A stretch of DNA of 64,000 nucleotides from Moringa oleifera (lineage: Eukaryota; Streptophyta; Magnoliopsida; Brassicales; Moringaceae). Below the pieces are notes generated by a model that saw only the letters and a program-made list of their open reading frames with translations, did not search any database and was not told the origin of the DNA. The number at the start of each line of letters is the position of its first letter. Within the stretch, counting starts at the first letter, position 1. Location: the NCBI GenBank assembly GCA_021397835.1, contig JAJFZO010000799.1:1736001-1800000 (forward strand), in the 5' to 3' direction. The translations under genes were made by a program, and so were the position numbers. This document shows, in pieces, positions 1 to 11,000 of this stretch.

Positions 1-690
1 CAAAATTTTACAGTAACTTGCTGCCATATGTTGCATCTTCTTGCCTTACTATGTTGAAGCAAACATACTGCCATATTTTGTAAGAACTTGTTGTCAAATT
101 ATATAGCTAACTTTTTGCCATATCTTGCATCTACTTGCTTTAATATGTTGAAGTAGACCAACTGCCATATTTTACTGTCATATTTTATAGCAGCTTGCTG
201 CCAATTTTTGTAGTAACTTACTGCCATATGTTGTAACAGAGCTTGCTGCCATATGTTGCATCTTTTTGCCTTACTATGTTGAAGTAAACATATAGCCATA
301 TTTTGTAACAAGGTATTGCCAAATTATGTAGCTAACTTGGTGCCATATGTTATATCTACTTACTTTAATATGTTGAAGCAGACCTACTGTCATATTTTGC
401 TGTCATATTTTGTAGCAGCTTGCTGCTATATGTTGTAGCAACTTTCTGCCAACTTTTGCAATAAGTTGTTGCCATATGTTACAACAGAGCTTGCTGCCAT
501 CTTCTTGCCTTACTATGTTGAAGTAAACATACAGCCATAATTTACAACAACTTGCTGCCGTATGTTGCATCTACTTGCTTTAACATGTTGAAGTAGACCT
601 ACAATCATATTTTACTGCCATATTTTATAGCAACTTGCTATCATATGTTGCAGCATCCCACTACAATCTGTTGCAGCATTTACAATAATA
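1..690. repeat. Higher-order tandem repeat inside the CACTA element
   Basis: Three imperfect copies of a ~230-bp unit are visible. The marker ttgccttactatgttgaag occurs near 41, 266 and 505, giving spacings of 225 and 239 bp. A second marker, acttgctttaatatgttgaag, recurs once per unit. Each unit is built from ~20-25-bp subrepeats of the type gcttgctgccatatgttgca / gccatattttgtagcaactt. The array is cut by the window edge and stops just before the first transposase exon. Confidence 0.85.
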
Positions 691-713
691 TATTAATGTA
701 TGTCTCTTTTAAG

Positions 714-2200
714 TAGATGTTGCTCAACATGGTAAGAGGGTTAGAGGTCCTTCACGCATGGCCGAGGTTTGGGATTTACCTAAAGACGAACACATTGCTA
801 TTTCATTAGATGCGAAAGATCAACCTATTGGCACAGAAGCTTGTACTCTAACTCGTTTCATTGGTAGCATGGTCCAAAACGCTCAATTTGCACCCACCAA
901 CTATGTAAGTTGGCATGAGATGTCAAAATAATACAAAGATGAAATGTGGAAAACAATAAAGGTATGAGTTAATAGATTTTTTTTCCATTGTAGTTTAATA
1001 GTTAATTAAGTTTTGATTTTAATATCTTTTTTTTTTGTAGTCAAAATTTATATTTGTGCCAAGCTTAACTGAAACATTGAAAAAATGGATAATAAGTCAT
1101 ATTGGTGAAAAATGGAGGCAATGAAAAAGTGAAATAAAGGCTAAGATATTTGATGAAACCTTATCGGAAGAGCAAATGATTGGCAACGTGATAGATTCTC
1201 GAGTTGATAAAGCTCAGTTGAAAGATATTGTTCACTATTGGTGCTTTAGTAAAAGGAAGGTATGAATTCAAAATTTCAAGCATTATTTGTGTTTTATCTC
1301 GATTTTATATTAGCTTTCCTTTGAAAACATGTACCATTATTATTTTTTTTTTTAAAAAAAATATAGACAGTGAGCATAGTAAATAAATAAAAATGTGCCA
1401 AACTAGATGAGCCTTATTGCACTAGGACGAAGTCATTTTCTATATTAATCCATGAAAAGGTTACTTTATTTTTTAGACCTTATGTTTTGTATTTGCATTA
1501 ACCAGATAATTCACTTATGAGTGTATTCATTACTTTTATTTTTTATTACAGACTTTGGAGGCTAATGGAGTATGACCTTTACGTGCTCAAATATATATTG
1601 AAAGTCAGACACAAAAGGACAAAACCATTATGGACGAGAAGGCTACTCATATAATTGTATATAATTTATTTATTTTCTCTTTTTATATTTGTTAATAGAT
1701 TCAGTCTTAGTAGATGTTAATGATCGAATTGTTATTAAATGATAGGAGCTTATGACCAATAAAATAAATGAATCTAGACGGTCATTGAGTGATTGTAGTT
1801 CATATGAAGGTGATATTTAAAAGGAGTTGAACGGAGAGGACATGTTCATTGTATTGGTAAAATTGTAGTTCATCAAAAGGAGATGAACGTTCGAAAGCAC
1901 AAGTCATGGAAGAAAATACTAAATTGAAGAATTATATTCAAGGGTTAGAAGGAAATGTCAGAGAACTTCAAGAAAAGTTTGGAGTTATGACTGACTTGCT
2001 TAAGCAATATCCAATTATTGATTTCACTACACTTTCAAATGTGGGGAGGGCATCAAATGATGTGGAGGTATGATATCTTTTACATTTTAAGTTTAGAAAT
2101 AATATAACTAATTACTGTATTTTTATATATTTTTTCTTTTTGTTTGTCATTAATAGGTTCAAGATGATAGTAGTGTTCCATAATAACACTTTGCAACTAT
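714..2200 (+). pseudogene. Degenerate Ptta/En/Spm plant transposase (Transposase_24-like)
   Basis: Five exon-like blocks separated by short AT-rich introns can be read on plus: about 714-962, 1041-1260, 1366-1460, 1551-1657 and 1747-2200. Recognisable stretches are RGPSRMAEVWDLP followed by PIGTEACTLTRFIGSMV, which matches the start of the plant Ptta/En/Spm transposase domain, then SKFIFVPSLTETLKKWI, then NK-CAKLDEPYCTRTKSF, which matches the family's basic AK-x-P-H-x-x-G-T-KSF motif. In-frame stops occur in at least four of the blocks (for example after HEMSK and after EKWRQ). The gene is a relic of the CACTA element that surrounds it. Exon limits are approximate and rest on gt/ag signals plus loss of similarity. 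Confidence 0.75.
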
Positions 2201-2619
2201 AAGAAGTCTTCCATTAAATTGCGGTATGAATATCTTTAACTAGAATCTACTAAATAAAATGTTGATGAGTGATGTTGCTTGGGCAGCTCATGAATGAGTT
2301 ATATTTGATGCCTTAATGATTATATCATGTTCATGGAACTTGCCATTTTTTATATGACCAGTGCCATTATTTACTTTTCTTATTACTAAATGTGTACACG
2401 TATTGGTTTAGTTTTTTCTACATTTAAAGATCTAAGTTTCAAGTTTTGCATTAATTATGTTTCATGACTAACTATTTTTACTAATCTTATATTGGTATCA
2501 CTTTTGTTCATAACTTAAGTTCTATCTATTAGTAGATTCTTTAGTAAATGTGTTTCTTTGTAGTTTTTTTTTCCATTGGATTGACTTAATTTCTTTGATC
2601 TTATCTTGTTTATAAGGTA

Positions 2620-2870
2620 ATTCACATATTATTATGGATCCAATCATCCAGGGAACACTACTTGAAGGGCAAAAAGTAGCTATAAAGAGGTTGTTAAGTA
2701 CCTCAGGGCAAGGTCTACAAGAGTTGAAAATTGAAGTAATGTTGGTTGCTAAACTATTGTACCAAAACCTGGTAAATCTGTTAAGTTTTTGCTAGAAGAA
2801 GAAGAAAAGCTACTAGTTTATAAATACTTTCCTAATGACAACTTAGACATGATCTTATTGGATATTGACG
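2620..2870 (+). pseudogene. Fragment of a receptor-like kinase domain (CRK/S-domain type)
   Basis: The reading IIQGTLLEGQKVAIKRL then SGQGLQELKIEVMLVAKL matches the N-lobe of cysteine-rich or S-domain receptor-like kinases. It contains the ATP-binding lysine (VAIKRL) and the helix-C glutamate (KIEVMLVAKL). After LVNLLSFC the frame hits a stop. The family's EEEKLLVY-type segment continues in another frame up to about 2870, so there is a frameshift. Only ~80 residues of a ~300-residue domain are present, with no ectodomain or C-lobe. It lies between the transposase relic and the subterminal array, so it appears to be a captured gene fragment. Confidence 0.75.
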
Positions 2871-3289
2871 TTTTCGCATTTTTAATTATTGTGTTGTAAT
2901 TTTATTTAACATTTATATTACTTCAGATCTACATCACTATGTTGAAGCCTCACAACAATGTTTTTTTTTTTTTATTTGGATGTCTTTTCTTAGGGTTTGT
3001 GAACTATAAATTGTTACTATTTAAAGTTAATTTTTTTAATTGCTTTTTCTTATCATTGGTCATTTAATGTATGTTGATTATAATTTGGGACTTGTATTAC
3101 TCAGATAGAAGTAAATGGTTTACTTTGAAAATGAAAATTATAGTATAAAATCATCATTCTTATAGTATCGCATCTACGATTAAAATAAATTCATATAATA
3201 AAGTATTCAATAGTAAGTTCATGGTGTATGCAATGCAATAAGTATAGTTTTAAAATAAAATTAAATGTAAATTTTTTAAAAAATCTATA

Positions 3290-3769
3290 GTAGACATATA
3301 TTGACGAATATCTTGTCCGTCAGTAAAAAACTATAAATATATACTGATGAACATACTGTCTATCAGTAAAAATTTTATAATATACTGATGAGTGTTGTGT
3401 CCGTCAGTAAATATCTGTTCATATACTGACACATGAAAGTATGCATCACTAATGATCTTGTATATATAGTGATGGTTAAAGAATGTGTCACTAAAATATT
3501 TACATTTAGTGACAAACAAAGCATCTGTCAATACAACATTTACCTATAGTGACGCATGTAAAAATTGTCAGTAAAACACATATTATATATGCCGTCAGAT
3601 GTAAAAGCGTCAGTAAAAGTCTATAGCGATGGAGTCCATGCTGACGGTCAAAGTGTCTGTCGTTAGAAGTTTTTGTCTGTTAGTAAAGGTCATCTGCACC
3701 TATACCTACGGATTTTAATTTTTTTGCGATGATTTTTGGTCCATCAGTAAATTGCAGTTTTTTTTAGTG
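3290..3769. repeat. CACTA subterminal repeat array and terminus
   Basis: Roughly 20 degenerate copies of an 8-12-bp motif occur in both orientations: cgtcagtaaa, atactgatga, tagtgacgca, gtcactaaa. They run from about 3295 to the terminal ttttttttagtg at 3758-3769. Such arrays are the known binding platform of the TNPA-type protein in En/Spm elements; here that role is inferred from layout only. Confidence 0.85.
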
Positions 3770-5098
3770 CAAAGACTATATTGTTGTCAATAAATTTTAT
3801 TAAATTTAAAATAACGTAAATAAAGAATATAAATATTAATATATTATAACATAAAATTATAAAATAATTAATATTAATAATTTAAAAAATATTAATGTCT
3901 ACATCAACATTGTACACATTTTAAAAACGCTCAACAAGTTTTCACTATTATATATATATATATATATATATTATTTAACGCAAATTATTTTTAAGATAAG
4001 CATTCAAAGTGATTAAAATAAAAGAAAGATCCTAGAAAAGTAATTAATGAGGAGAAAAAGTTAACTAACTACTCAATAATCAAGTATAGCAACATTAGGG
4101 ATGTCAATTTTATCCGCTTCTAACAAGCACGTATGAGGAGTATAAACAAGAACGAAAATGAAGATTTTCAATTTTTTTTAAAATAAGGACAAAACAAAAA
4201 TGGAGATTATCTTCTTTGTTCTATCCTCAAGCCCATCCCATTTATTATATACATGTATATAATTTAAAATTTAAAATTAAATTTATTTAAAATTAAAATA
4301 AATTTTAACTTAATTTTATATAAATTTAATATAATTTTTTTAAAAAAATATTAACTAAACTGAGAATCTCCGCTCCGGTTAAATGAGGCTCCCTAAGCAG
4401 CATGACTTAGATGCTGCAAAATAAAACTAATGCTCAAATTATGATCCTAAAGGGGTTTTAATGTATATAAATAAAAGGGCTTTAGTATATTTAAATTCAA
4501 ATAAACCCATGAAAGCTCAAATGAGATGATGTAATCTTGATAAATTCAATCTTTGTAAAACTTAATGAAGGTTGAAATATTTTTCATCCTCAAATTTGCA
4601 TTTTTATTTCTCCTTGTTGTCCCGTTGCGCTTACTTTGAGAAAAAGTTAAACTTGCTGGAGGCGTATACACTAGTGCCATCACTCATATTTGTGAAACTA
4701 TACAAGCTGTATGATACTTGCCATGGTGACTGGATGAGATGGAAAGACTAGGACAAAAGGGTCTTTTGATAAAGCATGGACAACATTGTTACAAAAGCAA
4801 ATACTTAAAAGCTTTAGATTTTCAAGATATTGTTCCTTTCATGTCCTGCCAAGTGTTCCTCACAAAAATTGACCAGAAACACTTTTGTGCAAGTAACAAC
4901 ATTAACATCAAGTATCATCCCTCTTCCCACCCCCTTTCTTCATCTCTAGCAGGCAGCTATCCATTACTCAAATCATATATACCGGCAAATAAGGCCTAGT
5001 TGCCAATTCTGCAAGCAATGACAAGCATAAGCCCCCAAGAATTAAAGAAAAGTTTGGAAAGCAACATAAATGCGTGAATTTTGCTTTGCATTATCATA
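3770..5098. other. Intergenic, 3' flank of RHL1, with a (TA)n microsatellite
   Basis: No gene recognised. A TA dinucleotide run of about 11 units occupies 3949-3971, followed by very AT-rich sequence to about 4360. The open frame at 4739-4999 (plus) matches nothing I know and overlaps the probable 3' untranslated and terminator region of RHL1, which is transcribed on minus toward this side. Confidence 0.6.
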
Positions 5099-8000
5099 TC
5101 AAGCAGCCCAATCTTCATCACTTCCCTCAGCATCCTGCGAAAGATTAAGTAGAATACAATTCAGAGAGTCAGCACATGAACCATATTTCTGTACAATTAC
5201 CTAGCCATTATCATTGTACTTATGAGCATCATCAATTAACACCTTCCACATATTAAAAAAAGAAAAAATGAACAGAAAAGTATAAGTTATGGCTTCTCAT
5301 TTCCATAGTATGAAATAGCAAGGTTCCAAAGCATTAAAATTTATATTGACAATGAAAGTGCTCAGTAGTTCCTTTTGACTTTATTCACAAACCGCAAAAC
5401 AAGCGCATATAAGTCAGTAGAAAGTCACACCTCAGATGTGCTTGAAGGTTCTTCAATCTCATCACCTTCAACCTACAAGGTTTGTTCAAGTTGTAAAACA
5501 GTTTAGCAGAAAATTTGATTTTCACATAGTAAACACATTTTGCAAACATGTAGTTTGATAAACCATAAAGGGAATCTTACACAGGACAAAAGTTGATTGC
5601 TTCAGGCAACGAGTGAGAATATTTAAGTTATTTCAGCCAACAGAGCACTACAACTCCAATTTTATTTAAATCTTGATAAGGAAATTAAAGAAGGAACTGA
5701 CTGATAAAGCATAGAATTAGGCAAAAAAGCAAAGCTAGACTACAACACCAACCTGCAAGAATAACATAGCATTCTGATCTCTGGAATATTAGAGCGCAGA
5801 GGATCAAGTAACAAACCTATCCAATTTGTTTGAGCCTCCATCTTCTTGATCAGGTGAAGACTATCCTTGATCTAAAATAGCAGAAGTGGATGGCTCAAGA
5901 CTAAACTCAGATTTTTCATGATTCTTTCCCTCGAACAATGGATAAATTCCAATTACATGATACAATGGTAATGTTTGATTCAAGGAGTCCTGGATATCTA
6001 CTTTCGTTAGGATTCCTAAAAAATCCTAAACTCAAAAATCAAATGCCTTGATAAACAGGTTACTTAGATTTGATTGGAAGCAAGAATCTCATCTTAGATT
6101 CCTGACGAAATAGGAAACCAGTGTTTGATTCATCAACAAATCTATCAAGAGTGGTTTATCTTTTCTCTCATGTTTTCCAATACTCCTTGTTGCTTAAATA
6201 CAACAATAATATGAGTTGCATTGTTTTAGCTTAATTTATTAATCAAATATTAATAAAGACACATTAATCCATAATCACTTCAACACCTCTTTCAATCATG
6301 CCCTCATTTTTCAAATACAAGTATAAGACCACAAGTTGAATTAGCTTATCTTGTTAATTAAATACTAATAAACAAATAAAAGCCACAAAGGGTAGGGTTT
6401 GTGAGAGAGAGAAAAAGAAATGGAATAAAAAACTCTAATATTTTGAATGGTATCCTAACCTAATGGAGATCAAGACCTTCTACTTAGAAACTTGTATTAA
6501 TGAGAATTCTAGTTTCTCAAAAATCCTTTAAGATTTATGCCAAATACAAGAAATTTTGGTTTCCTATGTTATGAAACCAAAGAATCCATCAAAATTACAT
6601 GAACCAAATGCCACTTGTTGGTCCTTCAATGGTGGTAGAAAAAATCATTTAAAATTTATATTCAAGTACTATCTCTTAGAAGCATATTTTGGTGCAACAG
6701 GCTGTAATACACATTAATAGATTTGGGTTGCAGTAGAAAAAAATAAAAATAAAAAACTTTGTCCAGACATAGGTGACCAATCTAACCTGACCACAACCAA
6801 CCCACCAGAACCCTAACCCAAAAGTACATTAGAATATAATGATTCGGATTGGAGACAGCCTAAACCAACAAAGACCAAACCTGAAAGAACTCAAAGTCGA
6901 TAACCAAAAACCATGTGCCAACTATTAAATGACCCAAAATCCAATGTATCATAACCGCCAACCTTAATGCCCATTTACATATAAAACTCATGATGACAAG
7001 AATGCAATTCAGAATGACCTATATTCTTCTCCTTTAGAAAAATTGTTTTACTGCGATTTGGTTGCCTAATTGAGAATATTCCAGAAGCAAGTATATTAAA
7101 TCTGAATAAATTATTAAATCTAAACCATCAAACTTCAAGCACAATGTAGAGGAGAGCAAAGGCATCATGTAGACATGATCCAATGCCAACTAGAAACTAA
7201 CATGAACCCTTAAATTAATGACCAAGGACCTGTGCAAACATAGTTTTGCCCAACTTAAGATGGTAATAAAAACAAGCTGGCAAATGAAGGACCAGCCACA
7301 TATCTCAAAGAAAGAAAGGAAGGGGGTATAAATTTAAATTATTGTAAGAGTAAATGCAGTTTAGCATTAAAATTAAAAAGAGCATCATGTTCTCTATGTA
7401 CAACATTATCGCATGGCTAACAGTTCAAATATTTCCACTGGCACTTTCATATGTCAATGCATTAGAATTTCTTAGAATAACAAGAAAGGACAAAATTAGA
7501 GGACTTAAGATGAGTTTGGACAAGGAATTTAAAGGAAGAATTTCGTATTTCTTTTCACCAAATTGCATGTTTGGCACTATGAAGGGAGAAATTTAAAAAA
7601 TTGAACTTGCTACAATTGAAAAGTCAAAACTCAAGAAATAAATTCCACCTAAGCAGGCATTATTTCAAATCCTCACCAGAATACCCAGACATATAATTTT
7701 CTTCTCTCCTTTTAATCTATACTTTTCTTACTTCTTTTAGTTTCTACTAGGATCCTAACTGCAAGTTATGAGACTTGATCTCACATTAGAAGTATGAATT
7801 TCTTGTGTGGGTCTTATAAGGTTTTGGGTTCTCCCACTTCAATAGCTAGCTTTTGGGGTGTGGTTCTCCCAAAGTTTTTATCAATTGGTATCAAAGCCCA
7901 TACTTTGAATACTAATGACCTAAAGTCATATGGAGTCTTGTTTAGATACCATTGAAGGGGCGATTTCTAAGCTCAAATCAGAGATGAGCTTCAAGAGAAG

Positions 8001-11000
8001 GTTCAACGACTTCCAACTATAAAGAAGCATTTTGCTAGCCTCACGGATCATGTTGCGCAAATAATGAAAGTTTAGGAGGATATGTTGCATTAACTAACAG
8101 CTTAAGGTAGTCAACACTCTGGTAAGTCGATTGTGTCGATGGAGGGTGCTGAAGCTTCTTCGAGCCTATTGCTAGGAGTTTGATGGAAGGTATCTCTTCT
8201 TCTCAGGCAATTGGTGGCCCTGGTGATAATGGTGATTGTTTTGATGTTAGACCATGTAAACTAGAGTTGCCAACCTTTGATGGAAACAATCTCGATGGCT
8301 GGATTTTGAAGGTTCAACGCTACTTTGTTTTAATCAGCTCACATCAACTGAGAAGGTTGAGGGCGTTGTCATATGCTTTGAAGGCAAAGCACTTTTGTGG
8401 TACCAATATGAGATATGGTTGTGCCTGATTCTTGGATAGGATGAGATGCAAGTTTATTGAGGTATAGGTTTCATCTATCTCGTGAAGGCTCTTCGTGACC
8501 AAAAGTTTTTGACCTTAAAGCAAACTGGAAGTGTGGTCGACTAGCGTTGGGAATTCAAAATGTTGGTTGCATGTTTGGATAATACACTATCATCGAAGGT
8601 TATGGAGTCGACATTTTTGAATGGCTTGATGTAGGAGATTCAAACAAAACTTTCTCTTTTAGCGCCCACTAGGGTTAATAAAATTATGGACATGGCGTAA
8701 AAAGTTAAGGAACGAAATGGGTTATGGAAGAACTGGGTTGGGCCTAGGAATACTAAGCCATCTTCTTATTCAAGTGGGTTTTTTTGCTACCCCTAAAACG
8801 TTTGCTACTGATAAGAAAATCAACCATCGACAAAGAGATTAAAAAATCAAAGCTATCATTTAAAAACATATTTGATGCCGAATTATAGAGTTGATGAGAA
8901 AGAGGCTTGTGTTACAAATGTTTCACCGAGTCATGGCTACGAGAATTGCGAGCTTCAACTTCTGGTGGTGCAAGATTTGAATGGGGGGATGAACTTACAC
9001 AAGATATGGACAACGTTGAAGAGATGGAACCAAAAGAGCCGACAATGTTGAAAAGGTGAAAATCACCTTGAACTCTATAATTAGCTTTACTAAGCCCCAG
9101 ATTTCAAACATGTTAAGTACTATTAAGAAAGTCATGGTCCTTGTTAACGGGGGTGCCACTCATAATTTCATATCTAATGTTGCAATTCTTGAGCTTAAGT
9201 TGCCTATTTCTCCTACCTTTTCATTTGGTGTTTAGATAGGGAATGAAAATTTTATCCAGGCTATGTCAACCAGTGTTATTATCTCTTCAAGGCATTAATA
9301 TTTTGAAAGAATTCATTCCCATCGATTTAGACAGCACTGATGTGATAATGGGTGTTAAATGGCCTAATACTCTTGGTGGGACGTACATCAATTATCAGAC
9401 ACAGGACAAAATTTCAAGTTGTTGACAAACATGTTACTTTACAAGGAAACCCTTCTTTAGATCGTCCTGTGGTTTCTCTTAAGTCTATGGTTCGGGTGCT
9501 TCAAAAGGAGAATGCCAAATAATTAATATAATTGGGCTCCATCGAAGTACAAGTGGATGGCTATTTCCAACATCCCATTAGTGATACAAAACATTCTACA
9601 CGAGTTCCAACAAGTGTTTCAATTAAATTAAGGGTTACCACCTTGCCTTGAGTAGGGAAAATGTAATTGTTTTGAAAGAAGGCGCCAAACTCGATCAACA
9701 TTAAACCTTATTTTACACCCAAACTCGGAAAAACAAAATTGAAAAGCTAGTGGTAGATATGTTAGTAGTAGGGATTATTCAACCTAGTATTAGCCCCTTT
9801 TCTAGTCCAGTGCTATTGGTCGAAAAAAGAAAAAATGACAGTTGGTGATTTTGCTTAGATTATAAAGCACTTAATCATGTTACAATCCTTGACAACTTTT
9901 CGATTCCTATCATTGAAGAACTCTTAGATGAATTGAGTAGTGCCACAATATTTTCCAAACTGTACTTGAAGTTTGGATACCATGAGATAGCGGCACAAGT
10001 TAAGGATGTGCCAAAAACAACTTTCTGGACACGAGGAACACTATGAATTTTTGGTTATGCAATTTGGTTTAACCAATGCCCAAATAACTTTCTAATCTCT
10101 CATGAATGACGTTTTTAAACCATATCTCCATTGTTATATTGGTATTTTTAGACAACATCCTCATTTATAATAAATCTTTAATTGAGCATAATAAGCATTT
10201 GTCTACAGCCTTACGTATTTTGCTTTAACACCAGCTTAATCTCAACTATAAGAAGTGTTATTTTGGCCACCAGCAACTTGAGTATCTTGGCCACATTATT
10301 TTAGAAAAAAAATGTGCCAATTGATCATTCCAAAATTCGAGTTATGCCTGATTGGCCAAAGCCTATTAGTTAATGAGCTTTGTGCGAATTTTTGGGTCTT
10401 ACGAGACATTATCGTAAATTTATGCGATAGCCTTATTATGGGACCACTTACTGATCAACATCGCAAGATAATTTTTGCTAGTACCACTAGCACATTTGAA
10501 CAATTGAAGCTCATTACACCTTTCGTCCACATGGGGTAAGTGCTGTCTTGACACAAAATGAACGACCAATAGCTTATTTCAGCCAAGCTCTCAATAACTA
10601 TGCTCAACTGAAATCTATTTATGAAAGAAGCTAACGGCTATTGTGCTTGCGATGCGAAAGTGGAGGCCTTATTTGTTGGTAAGAACAATCATTATTTGTA
10701 CAAACCAACAAAGTTTAAAATACTTGTTGGGACAACGGTTAGTCACGAATAAGCATATGTTAAAATTATTGTGGTACACTTTTGAAATACACAATAAACC
10801 AAAAGCTAGCAACAAAATTGTTGATGCTCTATCCTATGTGCCCGACCAATTCCCCTTTACTTTTATGATTTCATCTCAATGATTAGATTAGGATGTTTTG
10901 CCTAAAAAAGAGAGGGGGGGAAGGGGGGGTATTGCCCTTTTTATCTATTAAATTTTAGCTAATTTTACTTTTGGACAACAAACAACACTAAGATTCTCTG

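Larger units (their letters stand above)
1..3769 (+). mobile_element. CACTA (En/Spm) transposon, right-hand part
   Basis: The block ends at 3765-3769 in TAGTG, the reverse complement of the CACTA terminus. Reading inward on minus gives CACTAAAAAAAACTGC. Just inside lies an array of short direct and inverted copies of cgtcagtaaa/actgacgg, as expected of CACTA subterminal regions. Further inside are decayed exons of a Ptta/En/Spm-type plant transposase (714-2200) and an internal higher-order repeat (1-690). The left terminus is outside the window, so total length is unknown. Several stop codons in the exons indicate that this copy no longer makes its protein. Confidence 0.8.

Noticed and set aside
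4739..4999. 86-codon plus-strand frame
   Set aside because: No recognisable similarity, and it lies in the probable 3' untranslated/flanking part of RHL1 on the opposite strand.
7354..7596. 80-codon plus-strand frame
   Set aside because: No similarity, inside the RHL1 intron just before an LTR; consistent with chance.
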